Shown here piece by piece: positions 47,308 through 56,038 of a stretch of DNA of 64,000 nt (position 1 is the first letter of the stretch; every line of letters begins with the position of its first letter). The stretch comes from CBDDLJ01 sp965230635. Its GTDB lineage: Bacteria; Pseudomonadota; Gammaproteobacteria; UBA1113. The position numbers were made by a program, and so were the translations under genes. The notes beneath the pieces are model-generated. The model was not told the origin of the DNA. It ran no database searches and was given only the letters and a program-made list of their open reading frames with translations. Where the stretch lies: positions 124,001 to 188,000 of the forward strand of contig CBDDLJ010000010.1 of the NCBI GenBank assembly GCA_965230635.1. The letters run 5' to 3'.

Positions 47308-49547
47308 TTATGCAATCTCCAGCGCTAATATTTTGTACAAACCAAAGGCAGGATCATTTGATGCTGCTTGCCTAAAACCATAAGCGCCTAATAAATTGAC
47401 ATGCTGCCAACACAACACCGACCCAGAACGAATGGCTTCTATGAGCGATTGATATTCATCAGCATCCTCAATATTGGCCAATAGTTGAGACAAATAGAGA
47501 TAATTCCACAGCACAATGGCATTTTGAATAAGGACTTGGCAAGCGGTAATAATCACTTGTTCCTCGGCTGTCGGCTTTTGGAATTCCCCACTATTATCAA
47601 AAAATATGGCTCGACCAAACTTGTTGGATAATTCAATACGGTTTAACTGTTTTTCAATACGTTGTCGTAATTTGACATCATTATTGTAAAATAAAAAGAG
47701 ATTTAATAATGCGACCGAATTCCTTGAGTGCTTTGTATAATGGATTTTCTTTTGCATAAGAACTTAACCTTTTGAATAACTGTGATGCTGCTTCACGTTT
47801 TAATAAAATGGTTGCCATAAACCGCAATATTTCATCCCAGTGTTTTTTAATAAGTTGAGAGTCAATTGTGCGAGACGGTAGTATACGATAGCCTTTATTT
47901 GCATAGGTTTTTTTCGATGAGAAAGCGTAGAGTTTTTTTTTGGTAATATTTTTAAACCTTGGGGCGTAAGCTATCTTCATAAAATGACTGGCTCCAAATA
48001 CCGTCTCAGTGACTCCGTGTGTATCTATTGAGTGAATGCTAGACTGTACAACATCGTTAGCCATTAGGCCATCGATGATATAAGCAGCTTCACGTTCTGA
48101 TGCACTAAATACAGTAGAGTAAAACAGTGACTGTCGCTCATCAATAAATGTGTAAACACTAACGCCTTTATCTTTACCAAAATATTTGAACGAATAATTA
48201 GCCACTAGCGATTCAACAGAAACGCCTACTTTCCGGCCATCACTACTGGTATGAAGACTGTCCTTATTTTCAAGAAAAATATCTGGGAGTGTAAGCTGCT
48301 GGACCATCGCAACAATTTCGTTATTAGCTGCATTTAGATTTTTTTGCGTAAAGTACCACTGCACTGTGTTTTTTAGTGCATTCTCCGTTACACTTTCGGA
48401 TGTATGGGCAAGTTTCTCAATCCCTATATTGCAACCTTTCGCAATTAAACCAGCAAAAAATGTTGCTAACGTTGGTTTTCCTTTGCTGTGTTTAATGCCA
48501 TAATGTTCAAAACACTCAATAAACTGAGTGACATCATTAATATCTGATAAGATTTGTAATGAAGGCACATAGTTAACTTGCTCGAGCAAAGTTGCAATAT
48601 GTTTCTCTTGACTGTCTGAAACGGCTGGTGTTCGCACAGTAATTTTTTCATTACAATCAATGGTAATATATGGATTTTTATTAGCATTAATGCGTTCATT
48701 GACTTTTTGATAACGCCCTTCAAGATGTGATCTAAGATCAAATAGCACAGTGTCCACGTCGGAAAATTTTATTAATCCTGACGCTTCAAGTAATTTTTTA
48801 CGTTGGTCTTTCCATTCGTCAAGGCCAATCAAATAATCGCCAATGGCTTTATACCGGTATGTGTATCGCAAATTTAAGTTACCACTCTTGATACATTCAC
48901 ATACCGCTATAAAAAATAAAGATTTATACAAAGATGGTCGGAAACGACCATCTTCCCAATAGTTGATCCAGTGCTATTTTTTGTGATTTATTTAATGATC
49001 GGTTTGTTTTTTTAATGAGTTTCATTTCAAATTGACGAAAACCATCAGTGATCCGTTCGGCAAGTCCATGATAAGATGGGATCTCTATTTTTTGCTCATG
49101 AAGCCACATTAATGTGCGGACAAAAATAGTTTTTAGTGAAATGTGTTCGGCTATAATGGTCTTAATATATTTATTCACTTTATCGGTTGTCTTATCATTA
49201 TCAAATTCATAACATTGACATAAATGCAAAATTGTTTTTCGATGTTCGTTGGGAGTTTTTTTCTTGTAAGTAGATAAGTTGACTTCTTTAATATCAACAT
49301 TAAGCAAAGAAGCGACATAAAAAACATCATCCTCGTGGAACCGTTGTGCCAAATAAAACCGTTGCGTTGCTATAAAGTGTCCATATTGCAGCATAAATCC
49401 TACTTTGTGAGTAGGCGAACGTAAGCGATTAATGGCTTTGGCTACATTAGGGGGCAAATTAAAACATTGTTGACGAAGCGCCGACGTTAATCGTTGTGGA
49501 TAATCAAAACGTTTTTGTTCTTGGGCATTCAGAATCGCTAATAGCAT
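47308..49547 (-). pseudogene. tnpA: Tn3-family transposase, broken in three frames
   Basis: Three frames cover the protein. 49547-48924 is the N-terminal DUF4158-like DNA-binding part. 48931-47681 holds the core, with SSDGRKVGVSVESLVANYS and IDTHGVTETVFGASHFM carrying two of the acidic catalytic residues. 47757-47308 is the C-terminus (NNDVKLRQRIEKQLNRIELS, WNYLYLSQLLANI, WQHVNLLGAYGF). Together they give about 770 residues against about 960-1000 in intact relatives, so roughly 200 codons are missing at the first junction. A single-base shift in the KALKEFGRI segment near 47740 causes the second break. It cannot make an active transposase. Confidence 0.85.
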
Positions 49548-49550
49548 TGA

Positions 49551-50752
49551 TTAATCCTTAAGTTTTATTGAGTCAGCTTTCAGGTTGTTTAACGAAAGTA
49601 TTCGAGTTTGTTTATGCCTATCGGTTTGATCAACATGACGATAATGCATTGTTGTAGCGACGTTACTATGGCCAGCATTCTCTTGTGTCACTTTAAGTGA
49701 TGCACCACTATTAAGTAGGTAGGTGACGTAACTATGGCGTAACCAATGAGCTGATGCTGCCTTTAATTTCGAAGCCTTATGTGGAGCACTATTTTTAAAC
49801 TGTTCGGCGCTGAGTTCAAAAGCCCATTTTAATATTTGATCAATTCGGCGCGTACTGATTGCTTGTTTTAGATTTTTCATTGGAATAAGAGGCGTAGTTT
49901 CTTGAAAGTTCGGAGAGGGAGATACTAACCCAACAGCTAATCTAAAATAGGCGAGCGCATCCATTAAGTCGTCAGGAATAGGAATTTCTCGTAATTTATC
50001 ACCTTTGCCGATAACATGAAGAAACCATTCTTGCTCTCGCAGTATAAAATTTCCCATTGTATGCTGACTCGCTTCTGAAATACGTAATCCCGTGCAGAAC
50101 AGTAATAAAATAATGTAACGTGCACGAATGACTCGGAATTTACTTTGATCAGTATCAACGGATTGCTGAGATAGTGCGTCTAGTATCGCATGGATTTCAT
50201 CAAGTTCTAAATAACGATCAATAATATTAGGTTTATTCTTTTTTAATTTTTTACGCCGACGATCGGTTGCCATAGGGTTGCCTAGCAAGTACTTGCTTTG
50301 TACTAAGTAATTGAAAAATACATCTAGAATAGCCGATACCTTTGTCACACTCACATCAGACAGTGCTTTGTAAAATACCTCCAATTTGGATTAATATTAC
50401 CATCACTGGTTAATTGAGGGGATTTATTGCTACACCAATTTTTTTTTGGTATTGGTTTCTGTAGGAAAGTACGATAAGTCACTAAGTCGTCTCGTTTCAG
50501 ACTTGCAATATTAATAAATTGTACGTGGGTACTCCAAAGAAACAAACGTTCTAATTCTTTAGCATAAACGCGTAGCGTACTTTTAGGTTCTTGGAATTCT
50601 CGTAAAAATGCCAATAAGGCACCCAGATCATCATCCGCGCCGATGAGATTGGGTCCTGATGCGCGGTTATAATTATCACCTGCATAATAGGGATGTTCAA
50701 CCACTGAAGTATCTGGATCTTCTAAGGATAAAAATAATGGCTTAATCATCAC
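49551..50752 (-). pseudogene. Tyrosine recombinase, single frameshift
   Basis: An N-terminal frame (50752-50351: core-binding domain, STLRVYAKELERLFLWSTHV) and a C-terminal frame (50384-49551: catalytic domain) overlap at about 50375, where NPNWR should join VFYKALSDVSVTK; one base is missing. The catalytic set is present in the second frame: Arg in TGLRISEAS, HWLRHS, GHSNVATT and Tyr in MHYRHV. About 400 residues in all. In Tn3-like transposons such recombinases resolve cointegrates. Its ATG overlaps the stop of the ORF6N gene. Confidence 0.85.
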
Positions 50753-51303
50753 GACTTTTTAGCTGCATCAGTTTCAGGCCAGGGAGCAAAGCCAATAGGA
50801 TGTTTTTTATCCGATTCAGGTGGTTTCATGAGCTGATGGATTGCTTCAAAAATCACCTGAAATTGTTTGTCATATTTCTGCTCTAGCTGCTCAAATTGCT
50901 GTTGAAGCTTTTTGTTAGACTCTAACATTTTTCTTAGTTTAACAAAGGCACGCATGATTTCGATGTTGACTCTGACTGCGCGTTGACTACGTAGTACACT
51001 AGATAACATAGCAACACCTTGTTCAGTGAATGCATAGGGTAGAGTACGTCGACCACCTCGACCCGGTGTATTTGCGATCACATTTTGTGATTTCAAAAAA
51101 TCTTGTTCATTATCAGTCAGTTGGAATAAGAAATCGTCGGGAAATCGCTCAATATTACGTTTAACCGCTTGGATTAATGTGCGGGTTTCGACACCATAAA
51201 GCTTTGCTAGGTGGATATCCAGCATAACTTTCTCATTACGTAGCTAGACAATATATTGCTCAACAAAAGCAACTTTATCGATCGATTGTCTTAATTTTTG
51301 CAT
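50749..51303 (-). pseudogene. ORF6N-domain protein with an in-frame amber codon
   Basis: The gene begins at the ATG at 51303 (MQKLRQSIDKVAFVEQYIV, ribosome site AAGGATG) but reads TAG at 51246-51244, codon 20. The frame then continues LRNEKVMLDIHLAKLYGVET, the exact position where the ORF6N signature should run through. The downstream part (51225-50749, 158 residues) holds RNIERFPDDFLFQLT, GRGGRRTLPYAFTEQG and a coiled coil at the C-terminus. ORF6N proteins are phage-type DNA-binding/antirepressor-like factors. An internal start at 51225 would give a domain lacking its first strand. Confidence 0.75.
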
Positions 51304-51456
51304 CAGGACATCCTTGTTTATTAACCAAAATTCAACTTAAATTCCTTCTGAGAATAAAAGTTCTATGAAATTTTATGATTGTTTGTTTATTTTATGTCCT
51401 CATTATACGCGAAGGAAACTTTTCGCCGCTTATGTCACCTTACCCAGTTTTCAATG

Positions 51457-52017
51457 TTAACCATGAGATTTAATATTTGCTTTATTTTTCAGCATATTAA
51501 CAAGTAATGAAGCTTGTACTTTAATTTGCTCACAAATATCAATACAGATAAGATCGGGATTATCGTTGGGCGTACGTTTGAATGTTGCTTTGCCTAGTAT
51601 ATTTCTTTTTAAATCCTGTCTGTTGGGTAATATCACTTTAAGTATATTTTCAGGCACTAATACTTTTTCGTGAATGCTCGTAATTCGACGATTAACGGAA
51701 TTGTGTTCAGCATTGTTTTTATCACCGATATTAATGACTAAAATGCCATGAGGTTTGTCTGGATCTAAATTGATACGGTTTAAATGGGTGGGTGTTTGTT
51801 TGAATTCTTGATAAATACATGTCTTATTACTGGGAGTGCTATGTTTAACCGAATGTTCAATAGCGTGATTAGCATTATCATGTTTTGCCGCATTAATGAT
51901 GTCATGTAAAATACATGCGCCATCATATTGATTATTTTGCGAGCAAAAAAGTGAACTTGGCACTTCGAAACTGAGGCAACGAATTTCACAATTTAAATCT
52001 TTTAGTAAGTGTGACAT
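51457..52017 (-). CDS. Hypothetical protein
   Basis: 186 residues, not recognised. It starts with a clear GAGG ribosome site. It is hydrophilic, with no signal peptide or membrane helix, and rich in Asn, Lys, His and Ile. The stretch PHGILVINIGDKNN could be a core strand, and a histidine-rich region lies at about 38-62. Its stop codon lies 5 bases beyond the target repeat of the Tn3-family element, so the C-terminus may have been altered by that insertion or an earlier palindromic element. Confidence 0.55.
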   Translation of the reverse strand: MSHLLKDLNCEIRCLSFEVPSSLFCSQNNQYDGACILHDIINAAKHDNANHAIEHSVKHSTPSNKTCIYQEFKQTPTHLNRINLDPDKPHGILVINIGDKNNAEHNSVNRRITSIHEKVLVPENILKVILPNRQDLKRNILGKATFKRTPNDNPDLICIDICEQIKVQASLLVNMLKNKANIKSHG

Positions 52018-52202
52018 GGCATACCTCGATTTATAGTTTGCTTATTCAGGATTTTTTGTAACATTCATCGATGAAATTACTATATTTATCTACTACTTTG
52101 TAAAAATTTTTCTTTGCTATAAGTGTATATTAGGATTCTTAACGAATAATGAAATTTGCTCAAAAAACAAACTAACTTTTTGATAAAAAAACAAATTTTT
52201 TT

Positions 52203-52230
52203 TTGCTAGCTTATGTTGATTTGTTATACT
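52203..52230 (+). promoter_or_regulatory. Promoter of the antiporter gene
   Basis: TTGCTA and TATACT are separated by 16 bp; the -10 ends 31 bases before the ATG at 52262. The upstream DNA is strongly A/T-tracted. Confidence 0.5.
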
Positions 52231-52261
52231 GTAGATCTCATTTAATATGCTAAGGCTTTTT

Positions 52262-53431
52262 ATGCACGACTCGTCCATTGTTTTTTCAATTTTTCTTGTA
52301 TTTTCTGGCGCTGCGTTGCTCTCGACGGTGGCTTTGTATACGCGCCAATCCATGTTAGTCGCTTATATGCTGCTAGGTATTCTGTTAGGCCCATCGGTGC
52401 TGAAATTGACGACAGATATGGAAGAAATTAAGCAGATTGGTAATATCGGTATTATATTTTTGCTATTTTTGCTAGGTTTGAATTTACACCCACAAAATTT
52501 GCTGCACATGTTAAGTAAAATTGTCTGGGTTGGGTTTATCAGCTCGATGGTTTTTGCCATTATCGGCTTTGCCATCGCGTATCTGTTTGGTTTTAGTGTG
52601 ACAACCAGTATGATTGTCGGTGCATCCGTCATGTTTTCTAGTACCATTATCGGCTTAAAATTGTTGCCCACAACAATTTTGCATCACCAACATACTGGTG
52701 AAGTCATGATTAGTGTTTTATTGTTCCAAGATATTTTGGCAATCGTTGTTTTATTATTTATTTATGCAGCAGGAAATGATGGGGTTAGTTGGTTAGATAT
52801 TGCTAAGATTGTGATAGGCTTTCCAGGCTTGATATTACTTGGTTTTTTGGTGGAACACTTTATTTTACGCCGTTTATTTCTCAAGTTTGATCGTATTCAA
52901 GAATATGTGTTTTTAGTCGCTGTAGCTTGGTGTTTAGGAATGGCAGAATTAGCGAAAAGTGTTGGTCTTTCTGATGAAATCGGTGCCTTTATTGCAGGCG
53001 TTGTGCTTGCGGCTAGTCCTATAGCGCTTTATATTGCAGAAAGTTTAAAACCATTGCGTGATTTTTTCTTAGTGATGTTTTTCTTTTCAATTGGAGCAGG
53101 GTTTAATTTATCTTTTTTATCAGGCATTTGGTTACCGGCGCTTATTTTAGCTGTTGCGATGTTATTAGTGCGCCCCATCGTCTTTTGTTTTTTATTAAAA
53201 AGAGCAAAAGAAACACGTTATGTTGCCTGGGAGGTGGGTGTTCGCTTAGGGCAAGTGAGTGAGTTTTCCTTATTAATTGCCTATATTGCAACCGCTATGG
53301 GATTAATTGACCGCTCAGCATCCCATTTAATACAAGCAGCGACCATGCTGACCTTTATCGGTTCAAGTTATTTTGTTGTGTTAAAATATCCAACACCGAT
53401 AGCCTTTACCGATCGGATGCGAAGAGATTAA
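52262..53431 (+). CDS. CPA2-type cation:proton antiporter (KefB-like)
   Basis: 389 residues from the ATG at 52262, which has TAAGG at the right distance; the ATG 15 bases upstream does not. About 12 hydrophobic helices and the CPA2 signatures MLLGILLGPSVLKL, SSTIIGLKLLP, LFQDILAIVVL and EIGAFIAGVVLA identify an inner-membrane Na+/H+ or K+/H+ exchanger. The cytosolic RCK/TrkA-N domain of full KefB/KefC (about 600 residues) is absent, so gating by glutathione adducts or NAD is not expected. It is followed after 4 bases by the AmpE-like gene. Confidence 0.9.
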   Translation: MHDSSIVFSIFLVFSGAALLSTVALYTRQSMLVAYMLLGILLGPSVLKLTTDMEEIKQIGNIGIIFLLFLLGLNLHPQNLLHMLSKIVWVGFISSMVFAIIGFAIAYLFGFSVTTSMIVGASVMFSSTIIGLKLLPTTILHHQHTGEVMISVLLFQDILAIVVLLFIYAAGNDGVSWLDIAKIVIGFPGLILLGFLVEHFILRRLFLKFDRIQEYVFLVAVAWCLGMAELAKSVGLSDEIGAFIAGVVLAASPIALYIAESLKPLRDFFLVMFFFSIGAGFNLSFLSGIWLPALILAVAMLLVRPIVFCFLLKRAKETRYVAWEVGVRLGQVSEFSLLIAYIATAMGLIDRSASHLIQAATMLTFIGSSYFVVLKYPTPIAFTDRMRRD

Positions 53432-53435
53432 TACT

Positions 53436-54218
53436 GTGCATTTATTAGCTATAATAATTGTTTTAGCGATGGATCGATATGCCTTTGACTCATTCTATCA
53501 TCGTGATTTCAATTGGTATGGCATGTTTTGTCAATCTATTGGGAATCGTTTTTTCCGTCATTGGCAAAGATATCATTGGGTACAATTATTGTTATTGACT
53601 GTGCCATTAGCAATGTTTCCAGCTATTATAACGTGTTTATTATCTTCATCTTATTGGGGATTGCCGGCATTTGTTTTCAATTTATTAATTCTATTTTATT
53701 GTTTAGGTTCAACACATTTTGATTTGCTCATCGACAATGTTGATGAAGTCGAGCTAACAGATGTAAAGCAAAGGTTGTTTGATTTTGGCAATGAAGAAGT
53801 TACCGCGGTATTATTTTGGTTTGTGCTGTTAGGTGGCTCAGGCGCGGTATTGATGCGTCTGTTACGGGTGTTATCACAATATGCTGAAAATGAAAAGCAC
53901 TATTGTTATGCATTGCAAAAGCAGATTTTTTTAGTTAAAGCAACACTGACGTGGTTGCCTGCGCGTATTTTATCTTTGGCGTTTATATTAGCTGGTCACT
54001 TTATGAAGGGATTTCCTGTTTGGTTGCATGCCGCTTGGGCGTTGCCAGGAGACAATAAAGCACTTTTATTGTCGACAGGCACAGCTGTGATTAGCATGGA
54101 ATTAAGCGGGAAAACACCGCAGGAACAAATGAAAATTATCAGCGATTTGCTGGATCGCAGTATTATCATTATTCTTGTGGTGATTGCTTTGTTTACTTTA
54201 TCTACTTGGGTTAGTTAG
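53436..54218 (+). CDS. ampE: AmpE-like inner-membrane protein
   Basis: 260 residues with four or five membrane helices. Similarity to AmpE/CobD-like proteins is seen in the WVQLLLLTVPLAMFPAII and FWFVLLGGSGAVLMRLLRVL segments and in WLPARILSLAFILAGHF. AmpE is described as a signalling or regulatory membrane protein next to AmpD in enterobacteria; no ampD is present here. It has a GTG start 4 bases after the antiporter stop, so the two are translationally linked. Confidence 0.75.
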   Translation: MHLLAIIIVLAMDRYAFDSFYHRDFNWYGMFCQSIGNRFFRHWQRYHWVQLLLLTVPLAMFPAIITCLLSSSYWGLPAFVFNLLILFYCLGSTHFDLLIDNVDEVELTDVKQRLFDFGNEEVTAVLFWFVLLGGSGAVLMRLLRVLSQYAENEKHYCYALQKQIFLVKATLTWLPARILSLAFILAGHFMKGFPVWLHAAWALPGDNKALLLSTGTAVISMELSGKTPQEQMKIISDLLDRSIIIILVVIALFTLSTWVS

Positions 54219-54246
54219 AAAATAGCTGTCTAAACCGGCTATTTTT
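54219..54246. terminator. Bidirectional terminator between convergent genes
   Basis: AAAATAGC / GCTATTTT stem with an 11-base loop, followed by T on the plus strand and by A/T on the other. It begins right after the ampE-like stop and is 8 bases from the stop of the convergent DUF4389 gene. Confidence 0.65.
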
Positions 54247-54253
54247 AAAAAGC

Positions 54254-54625
54254 TTAGTTTTCTGTCTCTTGTTTAGCTGCGTTATCTTCTTGCTCAGGTT
54301 TGGGCTCAGTCGCTGTCTCTATTTTATTAATTTTTTTCGGTGTTTTGTTTCCTTCGGGCCATTCGGAGAAAGGGAATGGTTTGCTTTCGCTGTAGTAACT
54401 GATATATTTTACTATTGCTGCTATGTACCGGCTTAAGCTTTTGCCCATTTCTCGTAAGTGCTGATTCGACTTTCCAGTAAACAGGCTTACAACAAATTGA
54501 AATAATCCAATAAAGCAGATGATAGCTAATACAAAGTACATAATGACAGCAAATAGTAGCATAGAAACAATGCGTAACCATTTTTTACAATTTAACAATT
54601 CTTGTTTCAATGCTTCTTTTTCCAT
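54254..54625 (-). CDS. DUF4389 membrane protein
   Basis: 123 residues from the ATG at 54625 (MEKEALKQELL), 10 bases after AAAGGAG; two nearer ATGs are too close to it. One or two hydrophobic helices lie at about 20-47 (SMLLFAVIMYFVLAIICFIGL), then QFVVSLFTGKSNQHLREMGKSL and a YSESKPFPFSEWPE motif, the pattern of DUF4389. A charged Lys/Glu tail follows. The function is unknown. Confidence 0.75.
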   Translation of the reverse strand: MEKEALKQELLNCKKWLRIVSMLLFAVIMYFVLAIICFIGLFQFVVSLFTGKSNQHLREMGKSLSRYIAAIVKYISYYSESKPFPFSEWPEGNKTPKKINKIETATEPKPEQEDNAAKQETEN

Positions 54626-54650
54626 GATCATCATACTCCTTTAATTTATG

Positions 54651-54899
54651 TTACCAACCAGCAATAATCTCTTTGCATTGCTCAAGCAATACAAAGTTAC
54701 TGCCAGACTTTTCAAAAAAAAATGCTATTCTACCTGGCTTTTGTTCAATTTGCCCGCTATCATTATTATCAACTTCAGCGATAGCAATATTGTATTGATT
54801 GCGTAGCTTGCTAATAATAGATTGCAAAATTTTTCTTTTACCTTTTAATGTTTGTTTGTTGGGAAACTGTGGATTTATTTTATATAATCCAATATGCAT
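54651..54899 (-). CDS. DUF503 (YlxP-like) protein
   Basis: 82 residues matching the DUF503 pattern: MHIGLYKINPQFPNKQTLKG, then KRKILQSIISKLRNQYNIAIAEVD and a final LLEQCKEII helix. In many bacteria this family lies by rbfA/truB and has been linked to ribosome assembly, but here it is far from that cluster. It sits between the bd oxidase genes and the DUF4389 gene on the same strand. Confidence 0.75.
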   Translation of the reverse strand: MHIGLYKINPQFPNKQTLKGKRKILQSIISKLRNQYNIAIAEVDNNDSGQIEQKPGRIAFFFEKSGSNFVLLEQCKEIIAGW

Positions 54900-54906
54900 T
54901 ATCGAT

Positions 54907-55029
54907 TTACGCTGCCATATTTATTAGCCAACGGCTTACAAAATGAAATATCATGTATGCTGATAAAGAAGCAGCATAGAGCCCAACAAACCACAACCAT
55001 TTTTTCCCGGACTTTTTAGTGGTTGCCAT
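54907..55029 (-). CDS. DUF2474-type small membrane protein of the bd oxidase operon
   Basis: A 40-residue protein: basic N-terminus MATTKKSGKK, then one membrane helix WLWFVGLYAASLSAYMIFHF. Its ATG overlaps the cydB stop by one base (TAATG), so it is translationally coupled. Position and shape match the short DUF2474/CydX-like subunits found after cydB/cioB, which stabilise the oxidase. Confidence 0.75.
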   Translation of the reverse strand: MATTKKSGKKWLWFVGLYAASLSAYMIFHFVSRWLINMAA

Positions 55030-56036
55030 TAGTAATGCACCTTTTCATCGGTTATTTTACCTCTAAATACAATATAAGAATATAATGTATAGCCAATTAG
55101 AACAGGTAATAAGATAACCATTCCAACCAGAATAAAGAGTTGTGCTTTTAGAGGTGCTGCCGCATCCCATAAGGTAATTTGGCGTGGAATAATATATGGC
55201 CACACGGATAAGACAAAACCTAGGTATGGAAGCAGAAACAGTAAAAAGCCCAAGTAAAAAGGTTGTTGCTCTTTCTTTTTGTCAAGGGCAAACCATATTT
55301 TGATAAACGTGAATAATGTCAATAGTGGTAAAACAGCAAGATAAAATGAATTGGGTACAGAAAGCCAAAATGCCGTCACTTGCGGGTCAATAAACGGTGT
55401 CCACAGACTAACGGTAATCATAAATAGCCCAACTATCAGTAGTAATATTTTTGAGCGATGGAACATGGATTCTTGCAAGGCGCCGGTTGTTTTTAATATT
55501 AACCATGACGAACCTAAGTAAGCATAACCGAACACGACAGCAAGTCCTGTCATCATACTAAAGGGAGTTAACCATTGATAATCTAATACAATAACCTGTC
55601 CATTCTCAAAGTTAAACCCTTGTACAAACGTGCCCAGGATAATCCCTTGGCAGAATGCAGCAATAGTGGAGCCTAAACAAAAGAAAAATACCCATAGTAT
55701 TCGTGTTGAGCGGGCGTTATGAATAAATTCAAAAGAAACACCACGAAAAATTAATGCTGCTAGCATAATGATAATAGGCATATACAGTGTGGGTAAGACA
55801 AAACTATATACCATAGGAAAAGCGCCATACAATGTCGCACCTCCTAATACTAGCCAAGTTTCATTACCATCCCAGACAGGCAGAACACTAGCAATCATAA
55901 TGTTGCGATCTTTTTCAGATGCAATCCAAGGGAACAGGATACCTATTCCCAAGTCAAATCCATCTAGGAATACATACATTATAATAGCAAAGGCGACAAT
56001 ACTGACTAAAACCAATGTGATGATTGACTCTAACAT
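55029..56036 (-). CDS. cydB: Cytochrome bd-type (CIO-like) ubiquinol oxidase subunit II
   Basis: 335 residues with eight or nine membrane helices. The signature MYVFLDGFDLGIGILFPW and VLPVWDGNETWLVLGGATLY segments are intact. It pairs with subunit I to reduce oxygen to water in the inner membrane. It starts 2 bases after cydA and overlaps the small-subunit gene. Confidence 0.96.
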   Translation of the reverse strand: MLESIITLVLVSIVAFAIIMYVFLDGFDLGIGILFPWIASEKDRNIMIASVLPVWDGNETWLVLGGATLYGAFPMVYSFVLPTLYMPIIIMLAALIFRGVSFEFIHNARSTRILWVFFFCLGSTIAAFCQGIILGTFVQGFNFENGQVIVLDYQWLTPFSMMTGLAVVFGYAYLGSSWLILKTTGALQESMFHRSKILLLIVGLFMITVSLWTPFIDPQVTAFWLSVPNSFYLAVLPLLTLFTFIKIWFALDKKKEQQPFYLGFLLFLLPYLGFVLSVWPYIIPRQITLWDAAAPLKAQLFILVGMVILLPVLIGYTLYSYIVFRGKITDEKVHY

Positions 56037-56038
56037 GA

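Larger units (their letters stand above)
47266..51446 (-). mobile_element. Decayed Tn3-family transposon
   Basis: About 4.2 kb bounded by inverted ends that share TGACATAAGCGGCG and, after one variable base, AAAGTTTCCTTCG; left end from about 47266, right end to 51446. A 5-bp direct repeat GTTTT (47261-47265 and 51447-51451) looks like the target duplication usual for the family. It carries, on the minus strand, an ORF6N gene, a tyrosine recombinase (probable resolvase) and a Tn3-type transposase. All three are inactivated by a stop codon, a frameshift, and deletion plus frameshift respectively. Confidence 0.82.
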
